NCBI GenBank assembly: GCA_963734015.1
Contig: CAVTFG010000019.1
Coordinates: forward strand, 196,344-260,343
Source: JALZKA01 sp963734015
GTDB taxonomy: Bacteria; Actinomycetota; Thermoleophilia; Solirubrobacterales; 70-9
DNA: 64,000 bases
Reading direction: 5' to 3'
Part shown: positions 17,371 through 25,768 of the stretch, piece after piece
How positions within the stretch are numbered: position 1 is the first letter of the stretch
Layout: each line of letters begins with the position of its first letter
Position numbers and translations under genes: made by a program
Notes under the pieces: model-generated
Databases searched by the model: none
Told to the model about the DNA's origin: nothing
What the model saw: only the letters and a program-made list of their open reading frames with translations

Positions 17371-18543
17371 TCACGACGCCATCTTCGCGCTGCGGGCGAC
17401 GACGGCCTCCGCGTACGCGGCGTCCATCCGATCCACCAGGCGCGGCCAGTTCCACTCGCGCTCGGCCCGCGCCCGCCCGGCGGCGCCGAGGCGCCCGCGT
17501 CCGCCGGGCCCGGCGTCCACGAGCTCGCGGAGGCGAGCCGCCACCGCCGGGACGTCGCCGCGCGGCGCGAGCAGCCCCGTCTCGCCCTCGACGACGACGG
17601 CGCGCACGCCCGGATAGTCGGTGGCGACCACGGGGAGCCCGGTCGCCATCGCCTCGATGAGCACGATCCCGAACGACTCGGGCGGCTCGGTGGTGAGCAG
17701 GAAGAGGTCGCACGCGCGCAGCACGTCCGGCAGTTCGGGGTGCGGGACCGCGCCGAGGAAGTGAACCCGCTCCGATACGCCCCGGGTCGCGGCTCGCGCC
17801 CGGAACCCGTCGACCAGCTCGCCGTCGCCCGCCACCACGATGTGCACGGCATCCGAGCCCAGCTCCGCGAGCGCGTCGATCGCGACGTCCAGGCGCTTGA
17901 AGTGGTGCGCCAGGTCCAGGGTGGCGACGAACGCGGCGACCACGGCGTCGGCCGGGATGCCGAGGCGTCCGCGCAGGTCGCCCGCGTCCGGCCCGGGCGA
18001 GAAGACGTCGGCGTCGACTCCGTTCGGCATCTCGACCAGTTTCTCCGGCTCCCGCTCACCCGTCCGGCGTAGATAGGGGACGGAGTTCGCGTGGTCCGGC
18101 GAGAGAACGCAGACCCGGTCGGCGGCGCGTATCAGGGCGGGCGCCACGGTGCGCTCGTACGCCTCGAACAGCGCGCCGCGCGGGCCCTTGCCGACCAGGC
18201 GGTTCTTGTAATGGACCAGCAGGGCCTGGGCGCGGCGTTGGCGATTGAGGCGTCCGAGCAACGTCAGCTCCGACCCGAAGATGAACGGGTAGTGGATGTG
18301 GACGACGTCGAATCCCGCCACGCGTGCGAGTCGCGGGATCAGCGGGGCGTTGCCGATCGCGAAGACCGGGCGGATTCGGTGCACGACGGCCCCTCCCGAG
18401 CTCGGCGGCTCGCCCGGCGCCGGGGCGGTGAAGACCTCGACCTCATGTCCCCGCGCGGCCTGCTCGACGGCGAACCGGTGCGCGGTGTTGCCCGCGCCGC
18501 CCCGGTAGGGCGGGAACGTCGCGGTGAGATGAGCTATCCGCAA
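17371..18543 (-). CDS. GT4-family glycosyltransferase
   Basis: 390 residues, GT-B fold: MRIAHLTATFPPYRGGAGN at the N-terminus (glycine-rich acceptor loop), FDVVHIHYPFI, MPNGVDADVFSPG as the inter-domain hinge, and the catalytic EX7E motif within PPESFGIVLIEAMATGLP followed by VVATDYPGVR. Resembles mannosyl- or glucosyltransferases of the PimB/GlgA-like GT4 group. The decarboxylase-like gene ends 3 bp beyond its start on the same strand, so the three genes form one operon 19495-16068. Acceptor unknown. Confidence 0.88.
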   Translation of the reverse strand: MRIAHLTATFPPYRGGAGNTAHRFAVEQAARGHEVEVFTAPAPGEPPSSGGAVVHRIRPVFAIGNAPLIPRLARVAGFDVVHIHYPFIFGSELTLLGRLNRQRRAQALLVHYKNRLVGKGPRGALFEAYERTVAPALIRAADRVCVLSPDHANSVPYLRRTGEREPEKLVEMPNGVDADVFSPGPDAGDLRGRLGIPADAVVAAFVATLDLAHHFKRLDVAIDALAELGSDAVHIVVAGDGELVDGFRARAATRGVSERVHFLGAVPHPELPDVLRACDLFLLTTEPPESFGIVLIEAMATGLPVVATDYPGVRAVVVEGETGLLAPRGDVPAVAARLRELVDAGPGGRGRLGAAGRARAEREWNWPRLVDRMDAAYAEAVVARSAKMAS

Positions 18544-18546
18544 GCG

Positions 18547-19495
18547 TCAGCGGGCGACGCCGACCAGCTGCTCGGCGCCGGCCTCCTCGATCGTCCGCGC
18601 GAGGCCCTCCCGAAGCTCGACCTCGGGCTCCCATCCCAGGAGCTGCCTTGCCCGCTTGATGTCGGGCTGGCGCACCTGCGGATCGTCGGTGGGGAGCGCC
18701 TCGAAGACGATCTCCGACTGCGACTCGGCGACTTGGATCACGGTCTCGGCGAGCTCGAGCAGCGTGAACTCGTTCGGGTTGCCGATGTTGACCGGCACGT
18801 GGACGTCGGACTCGGCCATCGCGATGTAGCCGCGGATCTGGTCGTCGACGTAACAGAAGCTCCGGGTCTGGCTGCCCTCGCCGAACACCGTGAGCGGCTT
18901 GCTCTGAAGGGCCTGGCGCAGGAAGGTCGGGATCGCCCGGCCGTCGTGCGGGCGCATCCGGGGGCCGTAGGTGTTGAACGTGCGCACGATCCCGGTGTCG
19001 ACTCCCTGCTGGCGGTGGTAGGCCATCGTCAGCGCCTCGGCGTAGCGCTTGGCCTCGTCGTAGACGCCGCGCGGGCCGATCGGGTTGACGTGGCCCCAGT
19101 AGTCCTCCGGCTGCGGATGGACCTGCGGATCGCCGTACACCTCGGAGGTCGAGGCGAGCACGAAGCGCGCACGCTTGATCTTCGCGAGGCCGAGCATGTG
19201 GTGGGTGCCGTAGGAGCCGACCTTGAGCGTGTGGAGCGGGAGACGCTGGTAGTCGATCGGGCTCGCGGGCGACGCGAGGTGATAGACGAAATCGACCGGC
19301 TCGTCGATGAAGAGCGGCTCGGTCAGGTCATGCATCAGGAAATGGAACCGATCGTCCTCGACGTGCTCGATGTTCTGAAGCGAGCCCGTATCGAGGTTGT
19401 CGACGCAGATCACCCGGTGCCCCTTGACGAAGCAGTGCGTCGCACATGTGCGAACCGAGGAATCCAGCGCCCCCGCTGACGATGCTGGTGGTCAT
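18547..19495 (-). CDS. UDP-glucuronate decarboxylase-like SDR epimerase (one frameshift)
   Basis: Extended short-chain dehydrogenase that probably converts UDP-glucuronate to UDP-xylose. ATG 19495 begins TTSIVSGGAGFLGSHMCDAL with the GGxGxxG NAD loop; then ICVDNLDTGS, YHLASPASP, STSEVYGDPQ, the catalytic YDEAKRYAE (YxxxK) and FNTYGPRMRPHDGR, all typical of UXS enzymes. The frame breaks in a C4 run (19420-19423): removing one base gives ALLRQGHRVICVDN and an exact 316 codons. Heads the operon with two glycosyltransferases, supplying a nucleotide sugar. Start is preceded by TATTGT at 10 nt. Confidence 0.82.
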
Positions 19496-19599
19496 GGCCG
19501 GGGCCACAATAGCGCCGCGGCCGTGGCTGAGAGCTGGATTGCGATGGCGGTGCAGCGACCCGACCGGGGCGGCAGGCGCGCCTTCGGGGTTGTCCGAGC

Positions 19600-20100
19600 G
19601 TGGATCAGCACGCCGCCAGGACGCGCGCAGCCGTCTCGCTCCTCGGCGCCCACGAGGTGTCGCTGCGGCGGGCGGCGCGCCGGGTTTCCATCTGCCATGA
19701 CGACGCGGATGAGGCCCTCCAGCGCGCGACCCTGATCCTGCTCACCAAGGCACCACCGCATCCGCCGCGCCGTCTGGCCGGCTGGATGCACGTCGTGACC
19801 CGGCGCGAGGCGCTGGCCGTACGCCGCGAGCGCGAGCGTCTGTTGGCCGCCGAGGTCGGCGAAGCTCTCCCGTGCTGCGCGCCCAGCCCCGCCGAGCGAG
19901 CCGAGCGCCGGGAGCGCTCGCGCGACCGCGTCCGCCTGCTCGGCCGGCTGAAGCCCGACGAGCGCCGCGCCCTCGTCCTCAAGGGCCAGGGCTATTCGTA
20001 CCGGGAGATCTGCGAGCTGACAGGCTGGACGTATACGAAGGTCAACCGATGCCTGGCGGAGGGCCGCGCCAGGCTGCGTCAGCTCGGCGCGATGGAGTGA
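19600..20100 (+). CDS. sigma-70-like (ECF-type) regulator
   Basis: 166 residues. C-terminal helix-turn-helix YSYREICELTGWTYTKVNRC followed by LAEGRARLRQL is a sigma region 4; the first half (CHDDADEALQRATLILL, WMHVVTRREALAVRR) corresponds to a shortened region 2. This is the layout of the small ECF-like factors common in Solirubrobacterales. GTG 19600 is the first start that keeps region 2. No anti-sigma gene is adjacent. Its last 22 bp overlap the convergent arsM gene. Confidence 0.7.
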   Translation: MDQHAARTRAAVSLLGAHEVSLRRAARRVSICHDDADEALQRATLILLTKAPPHPPRRLAGWMHVVTRREALAVRRERERLLAAEVGEALPCCAPSPAERAERRERSRDRVRLLGRLKPDERRALVLKGQGYSYREICELTGWTYTKVNRCLAEGRARLRQLGAME

Positions 20101-20777
20101 TCGGGGGTCCGGGCGCGGATGATCGCCGAGCCGGCGTGCTCGTGGACGCGGTGGGTCTCCTCCAGCGTCACCCCCACGAAGCCCGCCTCGCGGAGCTCGC
20201 GGTCGAACTCCTCCGCCGTGAGCGCGCCTGCGATGCAGCCGGTCCACTGCTGCATGTCGGCGCGGGTAGCGCCGTCCATGTCCGTGTCCGCGACGATGTC
20301 GGTGACCGCGAACCGGCCGCCAGGTCTCAGCACCCTCGCGGCCTCGTGGAGCACCGCCGGCTTGTCGCCGGAGAGGTTGATCACGCAGTTCGAGATGATC
20401 ACGTCGACGGAGTCGTTGGGAAGCGGGATCGCCTCGATCGTGCCCCTTAGGAACTCGACGTTCTCGACCCCGGCCTCCGCCTGGTTGCGGCGCGCGAGGC
20501 CGAGCATCTCGTCGGTCATGTCGAGGCCGTAGGCCTTGCCGGCCGGCCCGACGCGGCGGGCGGAGATGAGTACGTCGGTGCCGTCGCCTGATCCCAAGTC
20601 CAGCACCACGTCACCTTCGCCCAGATGAGCCACGGCGGTCGGGTTGCCACAGCCGAGTGGGCTGGAGCTCGGCCCGCAGCAATCGCTGTCCCCGGCCTCG
20701 ATCCTGGATGCCGCGCCGGCGTAGCGCTCGCGCACCGCCTCGCGGACTTCGTCGCGACTCTTCAACTGTTCAGCCAC
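20079..20777 (-). CDS. arsM: arsenite S-adenosylmethionine methyltransferase
   Basis: 232 residues. SAM-binding Rossmann motif VVLDLGSGDGTDVLISAR near residues 57-74, the acidic GLDMTDEML, and the ArsM-specific Cys cluster DSDCCGPSSSPLGCGNP near 30-46 plus ISNCVINLSGDKPAVLHEA, where the Cys is one of the conserved arsenic ligands. It methylates As(III) to volatile or exported methylarsenicals in the cytoplasm. The start overlaps the end of arsR by 16 bp, so they are co-transcribed and induced together by As(III). Confidence 0.93.
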   Translation of the reverse strand: MAEQLKSRDEVREAVRERYAGAASRIEAGDSDCCGPSSSPLGCGNPTAVAHLGEGDVVLDLGSGDGTDVLISARRVGPAGKAYGLDMTDEMLGLARRNQAEAGVENVEFLRGTIEAIPLPNDSVDVIISNCVINLSGDKPAVLHEAARVLRPGGRFAVTDIVADTDMDGATRADMQQWTGCIAGALTAEEFDRELREAGFVGVTLEETHRVHEHAGSAIIRARTPDHSIAPS

Positions 20778-21118
20778 GTGGACAACTCCTTCACCGCATC
20801 GGGTTTGACGTAGTAGTAGGCCCAGAGACCGCGCCGCTCGGAACCGACGACTCCTGCCTCCCGGAGCACCTTGAGGTGGTGCGACACGGTGGGCTGGGAG
20901 AGGTCGAAGAGAGGAACCAGCTCGCAGACGCAGACCTTGCCGGCGTGCTTGCGGAGCACGTCAACGAGCTGCATCCGGATCGGGTCGCCAAGCGCCTTGG
21001 CGACGCTCGCCATTCGCTCGGCTTCGGTGCGTTCGATGTCCGGGTAGACGACCGGGTCGCAACACACCTCGCCCTTCGGCCGCTTCTGCTTCGGCGCGAG
21101 CTCCAGATCGACGCTCAT
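20762..21118 (-). CDS. arsR: ArsR/SmtB arsenite-responsive repressor
   Basis: 118-residue winged-helix repressor. Recognition helix region FDLSQPTVSHHLKVLREAG and the metal site KVCVCELVPLF (Cys63, Cys65) of the ELCVCDL class, plus an extra N-terminal pair EVCCDP (Cys19, Cys20), so As(III) or Sb(III) may be bound by three or four thiolates. It should repress the arsR-arsM operon and probably the divergent arsC until metalloid binding releases the DNA. ATG 21118 lies at the predicted transcription start (see the promoter entry), so the message is probably leaderless. Confidence 0.95.
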   Translation of the reverse strand: MSVDLELAPKQKRPKGEVCCDPVVYPDIERTEAERMASVAKALGDPIRMQLVDVLRKHAGKVCVCELVPLFDLSQPTVSHHLKVLREAGVVGSERRGLWAYYYVKPDAVKELSTWLNS

Positions 21119-21125
21119 CTATCTA

Positions 21126-21154
21126 CATATATCTATTGAAACGACAAATGTCAA
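21126..21154. promoter_or_regulatory. arsR promoter and likely ArsR operator
   Basis: Minus strand: TTGACA (21154-21149), 17-bp spacer, TATATG (21131-21126), then 7 nt to the arsR ATG. This AT-rich patch stands out in GC-rich DNA. The overlapping imperfect repeats of ATCTATC / ATATCTAT are suited to a dimeric ArsR. Divergent arsC may share the operator. Confidence 0.7.
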
Positions 21155-21215
21155 TGGAATAAGCTCCGCGGCATGAGAGGAGCCACCCGAACCGGGGCAG
21201 GTTAAGGAGTGGCGC

Positions 21216-21863
21216 ATGCCTGTGCGACTGGCCGAGCTCGACGTCAACCTGGTGACACGAGGGCACCTCGAAAAGGGACTCGTAGCCCTGCGCGACGAGT
21301 TCTCCGGAGTGTTCGCGACCGAGACGATCGAGCGCTACATGGCGGAGTCGCTGGACAAGATCGGATCCGCGCGGATCGAGAACTTCGTTCCGCTGTTCGC
21401 CCATCGCTTCGCGCGTGAAAGGCTCCGGGCCCTGGCTCAGGCTGACGACAAGATCACCAAGGACGTCCCCGAGGTCCTGTTCGTATGCGTCCACAACGCC
21501 GGGCGCTCCCAGATGGCGGCGGGGCTGCTGAACAAGGCCGCCGCGGGCCGCGTCCATGTTCGAACGGCCGGATCCGACCCAGCCGAGGAGATCAATCCCG
21601 CCGTCGTCGAGGCGATGGACGAGGTCGGCGTCGACCTCTCCGAGGAGTTCCCGAAGCCGCTGACGGACGAGTTCGTCCGCGCCGCGGACGCCGTGATCAC
21701 GATGGGCTGCGGCGATGCCTGTCCGATCTACCCCGGCAAGCACTACGAGGACTGGGAGCTCGAGGATCCCGCAGGCAAGGATGTCGAGACGGTGCGCCGG
21801 ATTCGGGACGAGATCGGATCCCGCGTGAACGCCCTGCTGGACGAGCTGGTCGAGGGCCGCTAG
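21216..21863 (+). CDS. arsC: arsenate reductase (LMW phosphatase fold) with N-terminal helical domain
   Basis: 215 residues. Residues 1-80 form an all-helical segment (LEKGLVALRDEF...IERYMAESL) like the three-helix-bundle domain fused to actinobacterial arsenate reductases. Residues 86-210 are a low-molecular-weight phosphatase-type ArsC with the CX5R loop VCVHNAGRSQMA (Cys91, Arg97), an ITMGCGDACPIYPGK segment with two further Cys, and the DWELEDPAGKD general-acid region. It reduces As(V) to As(III), which arsM can then methylate. RBS AAGGAG precedes the ATG. Transcribed away from arsR. Confidence 0.92.
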   Translation: MPVRLAELDVNLVTRGHLEKGLVALRDEFSGVFATETIERYMAESLDKIGSARIENFVPLFAHRFARERLRALAQADDKITKDVPEVLFVCVHNAGRSQMAAGLLNKAAAGRVHVRTAGSDPAEEINPAVVEAMDEVGVDLSEEFPKPLTDEFVRAADAVITMGCGDACPIYPGKHYEDWELEDPAGKDVETVRRIRDEIGSRVNALLDELVEGR

Positions 21864-21922
21864 CCCCAGCGCACCCGCGGCGCGAGCCTATACCTGCACA
21901 CAGCTCCCCAGGGCCGGCCGGT

Positions 21923-23029
21923 TCAGTCGCTTCGATCCCGGGTCCCGGGCGCATACCCGGCGTAGCGGCGGCGGTTGAGGATCGACCGGAGCGCCCGCTT
22001 CGCCCCCCGGTAATGCTGGAGGTTGAACTCGTTGTCCGGGTCCACGCTCCGGAAGTAGAGGAGCGCCTTCACGCGGGGATGCTCGCGCGCCCACTTGTGG
22101 ATCCGCCGGGTGAACTCGCCCTGGTAGTCATTGTCCCAAGCGGAGTACTCGCCGATCGCGAACGGGAAGCGCCGGAAGTCCCGGAAGAACCGGCGCAGGT
22201 AAGTCCAGAGCGTCCGGTTCGAGAACTTCGCGTACACGTCGGTGCCGACCCAGTCCACGTAGCGGCGGCCCGGCCAGTAGTCGCGCGGTGCGTTGCCCGG
22301 CACATTCGGCGACCCTCGCGTCAGCGGCATCCACATCAGCGCGACCTTGGGATGGTCGAGCTTCTTCGGCACGCCGCGGTTCTCGTAGACCGGCGCGCGG
22401 TTCGACCGGGCGCGGTGAATCCGCGGCATGCCGAGCCGCATCAGCTTCCGGTTGATCTCGGCACGTTTCCCGCCGCGCACGATCAGGGCGAACCGCTTCC
22501 ACGCGCGCTTGAACCACTTCGTGGCATGACCCTGGCGGCGGCTGCCGTCCGCGTTGAAGGCCGAGTACGGGTTCAGGTGCAGGTTCATCTCGGCGAACGG
22601 CCGGATGTACACGACCTGGTTGAAGTTGTCGATCGACTCGTTCAGGCGCAGCATGTAGTGGTCGTCGCGGCCGCTCGCGAGCCGCCGCGGCGTCGTGACC
22701 TCGGCCTCGCCGCCCGGCGCGGTCGAGAGGCTGAGGACTCCGCGCGTGTCGGTCCGCTCCCAGCGCCGGAAGGCTCCGGTCGTCAGCGGCACCCCCCAGT
22801 GGAAGAAGTCCTGGAGCAGGGCCGTGTGGGCCCTGACCTGCTTGTTGAAGCGGCGGTAGTCGCCCACTCTTCCCGTGTCCGACACGCCGTGCCAGATCTT
22901 CTTGCCCGGAGGCGTAAACCGCGCCCCCGACGCCGAGCCCTGACCGATCGCGAGGCTCGCCGCGAGCAGGCAGGCCACAACGACTCCGGCCCCCAGGGTT
23001 GCTTTGCGCGTCGTCTCCTCCAAGAGCAC
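21923..23029 (-). CDS. secreted glycoside-hydrolase-like protein (GH26-type)
   Basis: 368 residues with an N-terminal signal or anchor (ATLGAGVVVACLLAASLAIG). The barrel-like core has KKIWHGVSDTG, VYIRPFAEMNLHLNP (possible acid/base Glu within RPFAEMN), VALMWMPLTRGSPN, YVDWVGTDVYAKF and FAIGEYSAWDND (possible nucleophile Glu in GEYSAWD). The order fits GH26-like beta-mannanase or related glycan hydrolases exported to the cell surface. Arg content is unusually high near the C-terminus. GTG 23029 is the only start before the signal peptide. No clear operon partner. Confidence 0.65.
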   Translation of the reverse strand: MLLEETTRKATLGAGVVVACLLAASLAIGQGSASGARFTPPGKKIWHGVSDTGRVGDYRRFNKQVRAHTALLQDFFHWGVPLTTGAFRRWERTDTRGVLSLSTAPGGEAEVTTPRRLASGRDDHYMLRLNESIDNFNQVVYIRPFAEMNLHLNPYSAFNADGSRRQGHATKWFKRAWKRFALIVRGGKRAEINRKLMRLGMPRIHRARSNRAPVYENRGVPKKLDHPKVALMWMPLTRGSPNVPGNAPRDYWPGRRYVDWVGTDVYAKFSNRTLWTYLRRFFRDFRRFPFAIGEYSAWDNDYQGEFTRRIHKWAREHPRVKALLYFRSVDPDNEFNLQHYRGAKRALRSILNRRRYAGYAPGTRDRSD

Positions 23030-23123
23030 CCGTTATGAAGGACAACACAGATCAGGTCCCCGGGCTGCGGTCCGAGAGCCCGTGGGACGGTCGGTGCAGC
23101 CGGGCGCTTCAACCACCCGTCCC

Positions 23124-23129
23124 TAGAGT
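23124..23129 (+). promoter_or_regulatory. leaderless -10 box of the MFS gene
   Basis: TAGAGT followed by exactly 6 nt and the ATG at 23136; no ribosome binding site in between. Confidence 0.45.
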
Positions 23130-23135
23130 GGACGG

Positions 23136-24284
23136 ATGCGTCGTCTGCTCCTGCTGGCCTCGGCGATCGTCTTCGTCGACACCATGTTCTTCGCTGCGGT
23201 GGCGCCGTTGCTGCCCCGGCTCTCGGACGACTTCGACCTGTCCAAGACCGCGGCCGGCATCCTCTCCGGCGCCTACGCGGCCGGCACGCTTACCGCGAGC
23301 ATCCCGGCCGGCTTGCTTGCGTCACGCGTGGGCGTGCGCCCGACGGTGTACACGGGGCTGGGCCTGCTCTCCGCGTCCGGGATCGTCTTCGCGACCGCGA
23401 ACGACATCGTGCTGCTCGACGCTGCCCGGTTCGTGCAAGGCGTCGGCGGCGCCTGCTCGTGGGCGGGAGCGCTCGGTTGGCTGATCGGTACCGCGCCGCG
23501 CGACCGCCGTGGGGAGCTGATCGGCTCGGCGATGGCTGCGGCGATCGGCGGCGTCCTCTTCGGCCCGGTGCTGGGCGGCTTGGCGGTGGGCCTCGGCCGT
23601 GGCCCGGTCTTCGGTGCGGTGGCGTTGCTCGGCCTCGGGCTGATCGCGCTCACCAGGCAGCTGCCGGCGCCGCGCGCGACCGTCACCCGGTCGGCGCGCG
23701 ACAACCTGGCCGCGGCCGCAAGGGCTCCGGGCCTGCGCGTCGGCCTCCCGCTCATCCTGATCCCCGGACTCCTGTTCGGGGCGATCGACGTCCTCGTCCC
23801 GCTGCGTCTGGACGACCTGGGTGCCACCGCCGGCGCGATCGCCGCGGTGTTCCTGGTCGCCGCGTTGACCGAGGCGGCGGTGAACCCGATCGCGGGCCGC
23901 ATCTCCGACCGCTACGGCCGGATCATGCCCAGCAAGGTCGGGCTCGCGACGAGCGCGGTCGCCGCGCTGCTCCTGATCCTTCCCGACTCAACCTGGGTGC
24001 TCGGCGTGATCCTCATCGCGGCTGCGCCCGCGATCGGGATCCTCTGGTCGCCGGCGATGGCGCTGCTCTCAGACGGCGCCGAGAGCGCCGGCGTCGACCA
24101 GGGCCTGGCGTTCGGGTTCGTCAACCTGGGATGGGCGCTCGGCCACACCCTCGGCGCCACCGCGGGCCCCGGTCTGGCCGAGCTGACGAGCGACGCAGTG
24201 ACCTACGCGCTGCTGGCCGCGATCTGCGCCGTCGCGTTCGCCACCCTGATGTGGCGCGACCCGTTGCCGGAGCCGGCCACGTAG
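23136..24284 (+). CDS. major facilitator superfamily transporter
   Basis: 382-residue integral membrane protein with about 12 predicted membrane helices. MFS signatures: AAGILSGAYAAGTLTASIPAG then LLASRVGVRPTVYTG (loop 2-3 GxLxxRxGxR type) and the second-half equivalent NPIAGRISDRYGRIMPSK. The overall look is a drug/H+ antiporter-like or sugar-efflux-like single component. Substrate cannot be inferred, and neighbours (a GH-like protein on the other strand and a tRNA) do not help. Confidence 0.88.
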   Translation: MRRLLLLASAIVFVDTMFFAAVAPLLPRLSDDFDLSKTAAGILSGAYAAGTLTASIPAGLLASRVGVRPTVYTGLGLLSASGIVFATANDIVLLDAARFVQGVGGACSWAGALGWLIGTAPRDRRGELIGSAMAAAIGGVLFGPVLGGLAVGLGRGPVFGAVALLGLGLIALTRQLPAPRATVTRSARDNLAAAARAPGLRVGLPLILIPGLLFGAIDVLVPLRLDDLGATAGAIAAVFLVAALTEAAVNPIAGRISDRYGRIMPSKVGLATSAVAALLLILPDSTWVLGVILIAAAPAIGILWSPAMALLSDGAESAGVDQGLAFGFVNLGWALGHTLGATAGPGLAELTSDAVTYALLAAICAVAFATLMWRDPLPEPAT

Positions 24285-24343
24285 CGCCGCCGAGCGTCGC
24301 GTTCACCTCGGGGCAGAGCCTTGAAAGTCAACGCCCGGACGAG

Positions 24344-24433
24344 CGGAGGGGGTGGGATTCGAACCCACGAGACCGGTCAACCCGGCCTAGCGGTTTTCAA
24401 GACCGCCGCATTCGACCACTCTGCCACCCCTCC
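24344..24433 (-). tRNA. tRNA-Ser (anticodon TGA)
   Basis: 90 nt. Acceptor GGAGGGG (24433-24427) pairs CCCCTCC (24351-24345), discriminator G at 24344. Anticodon stem GCGGT/ACCGC surrounds CTTGAAA with anticodon TGA at 24399-24397; long type-II variable arm; T-stem GTGGG/CCCAC with TTCGAAT loop. CCA is not encoded. Confidence 0.97.
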
Positions 24434-24463
24434 TGAGAAGCCGAGGATAGATTGCGCCGCGCG

Positions 24464-25768
24464 ATGGCACGGTGGCGCAATTGGGCGGGGGAGCAGACGT
24501 GCGATCCCGTTGCGATCGAGACGCCCGGCACGCTCGCCGAGCTGAGCGAGACCGTCGCGCGGGCGGCGGGCCAGGGAAAGCGGGTCCGCGTGTCCGCCTC
24601 AGGTCACTCGTTCACGGGTTGCGCCCTGACCGACGGCGTGATGATCCGGCTCGACCGCCTCACCCGGGCGCTGGATTTCGACTCGGCGTCGGGGTTCTTC
24701 AGGGTCGAGGGTGGTGTCGTCCTGCGCGATCTGAACCGGATGCTCGACGAGCGCGGCGTCGCGTTCGAGAACCTGGGCGACATCGACAAGCAGACGGTCG
24801 CGGGGTCGATCTCGACCGGGACGCACGGCACCGGCAAGCGCTTTCAGAACGTCTCGGCGCAGATCGCCGCGCTCGAGCTGGTCACCGCCGACGGGTCTCT
24901 GGTGACCGTCGACGATTCGGATCCCCACCTCCTGCGAGCGGCGCGGGTCGGCCTCGGCGCGCTCGGCGTCATCCACTCGGTGACCGTGCGGACGGTCCCG
25001 GCGTACACGCTCAACCGCGTCGACTCGCCGAAGCCGCTGGCCGAGACGCTCGAGCGCCTCGACGAGCTGAACGCCGGCGCCGACCACTTCGAGTTCTACG
25101 TCTTCCCCCACACCGGAGTCGCGCTCTGCCGCGAGTCCCGGCGCACCGAGGAGCCGCCCGCGCCTCGCAACCGTGCCGCCGTGTACGCGCAGGAGGTGAT
25201 GCTCGAGAACTGGGTCGGGCAGCTGTTCGCGCTCGCGATCAGGCGCATGCCGTCCCGGGCACCGCAGCTCGCCCGAATCGCCGCGCGCAACGTCGGGCGC
25301 TCGACGAAGGTGGACGCGAGCCACAAGGTGTTCGCTTCGGAGCGCCACATCAAGTTCACGGAGATGGAGTGGGCGGTGCCGCGCGAGCGCGGGCGGGAGA
25401 TGATCGAGCGGGTGCTCGAGCTCGCGAACCGGCCCGAGCTGGGCGTGGCGTATCCGATCGAGGTGCGCTTCGTGGCGGCCGACGACTCCCTCCTGAGCCC
25501 GTCCTACGGCCGCGACACCACCTACGTCGCCGTCCACCAGGACCGCAAGCTCGACTGGGAGGCCTACTTCCGCGGGGTGGAGGCGATCGCCCGCGAGCTC
25601 GGCGGGCGGCCGCACTGGGGCAAGCGGCACTTCATGACCGCTGCCGACCTCGAGCCGCTCTATCCGCGGTGGGAGGACTTCCGCGCCGCGCGCGCCCGGC
25701 TCGATCCCGGGGCCACGTTCGCGAACGAGTACACGGACCGGGTTCTCGGCCGCGTGGCGGGCGCCTAG
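24464..25768 (+). CDS. FAD-binding aldonolactone-oxidase-family protein
   Basis: 434 residues. N-terminal FAD_binding_4 domain: VRVSASGHSFTGCALTDGVM (VRVxGSGHS pattern), GDIDKQTVAGSISTGTHGTG, then a D-arabinono-1,4-lactone oxidase/ALO domain ending with GGRPHWGKRHFMTA (HWxK active-site pattern) and LDPGATFANEY. Family members oxidise L-gulono- or D-arabinono-lactones, or other sugar alcohols such as xylitol in actinobacteria. The His normally attaching FAD covalently could be within SGHSF. ATG 24464 chosen; TAGATT lies 10 nt upstream. The stop shares a CTAG with the convergent homoserine dehydrogenase. Confidence 0.88.
   Translation: MARWRNWAGEQTCDPVAIETPGTLAELSETVARAAGQGKRVRVSASGHSFTGCALTDGVMIRLDRLTRALDFDSASGFFRVEGGVVLRDLNRMLDERGVAFENLGDIDKQTVAGSISTGTHGTGKRFQNVSAQIAALELVTADGSLVTVDDSDPHLLRAARVGLGALGVIHSVTVRTVPAYTLNRVDSPKPLAETLERLDELNAGADHFEFYVFPHTGVALCRESRRTEEPPAPRNRAAVYAQEVMLENWVGQLFALAIRRMPSRAPQLARIAARNVGRSTKVDASHKVFASERHIKFTEMEWAVPRERGREMIERVLELANRPELGVAYPIEVRFVAADDSLLSPSYGRDTTYVAVHQDRKLDWEAYFRGVEAIARELGGRPHWGKRHFMTAADLEPLYPRWEDFRAARARLDPGATFANEYTDRVLGRVAGA

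Noticed and set aside
24321..24545. Frame with GGGGIRTHETGQPGLAVFKT
   Set aside because: Antisense translation of tRNA-Ser(TGA).
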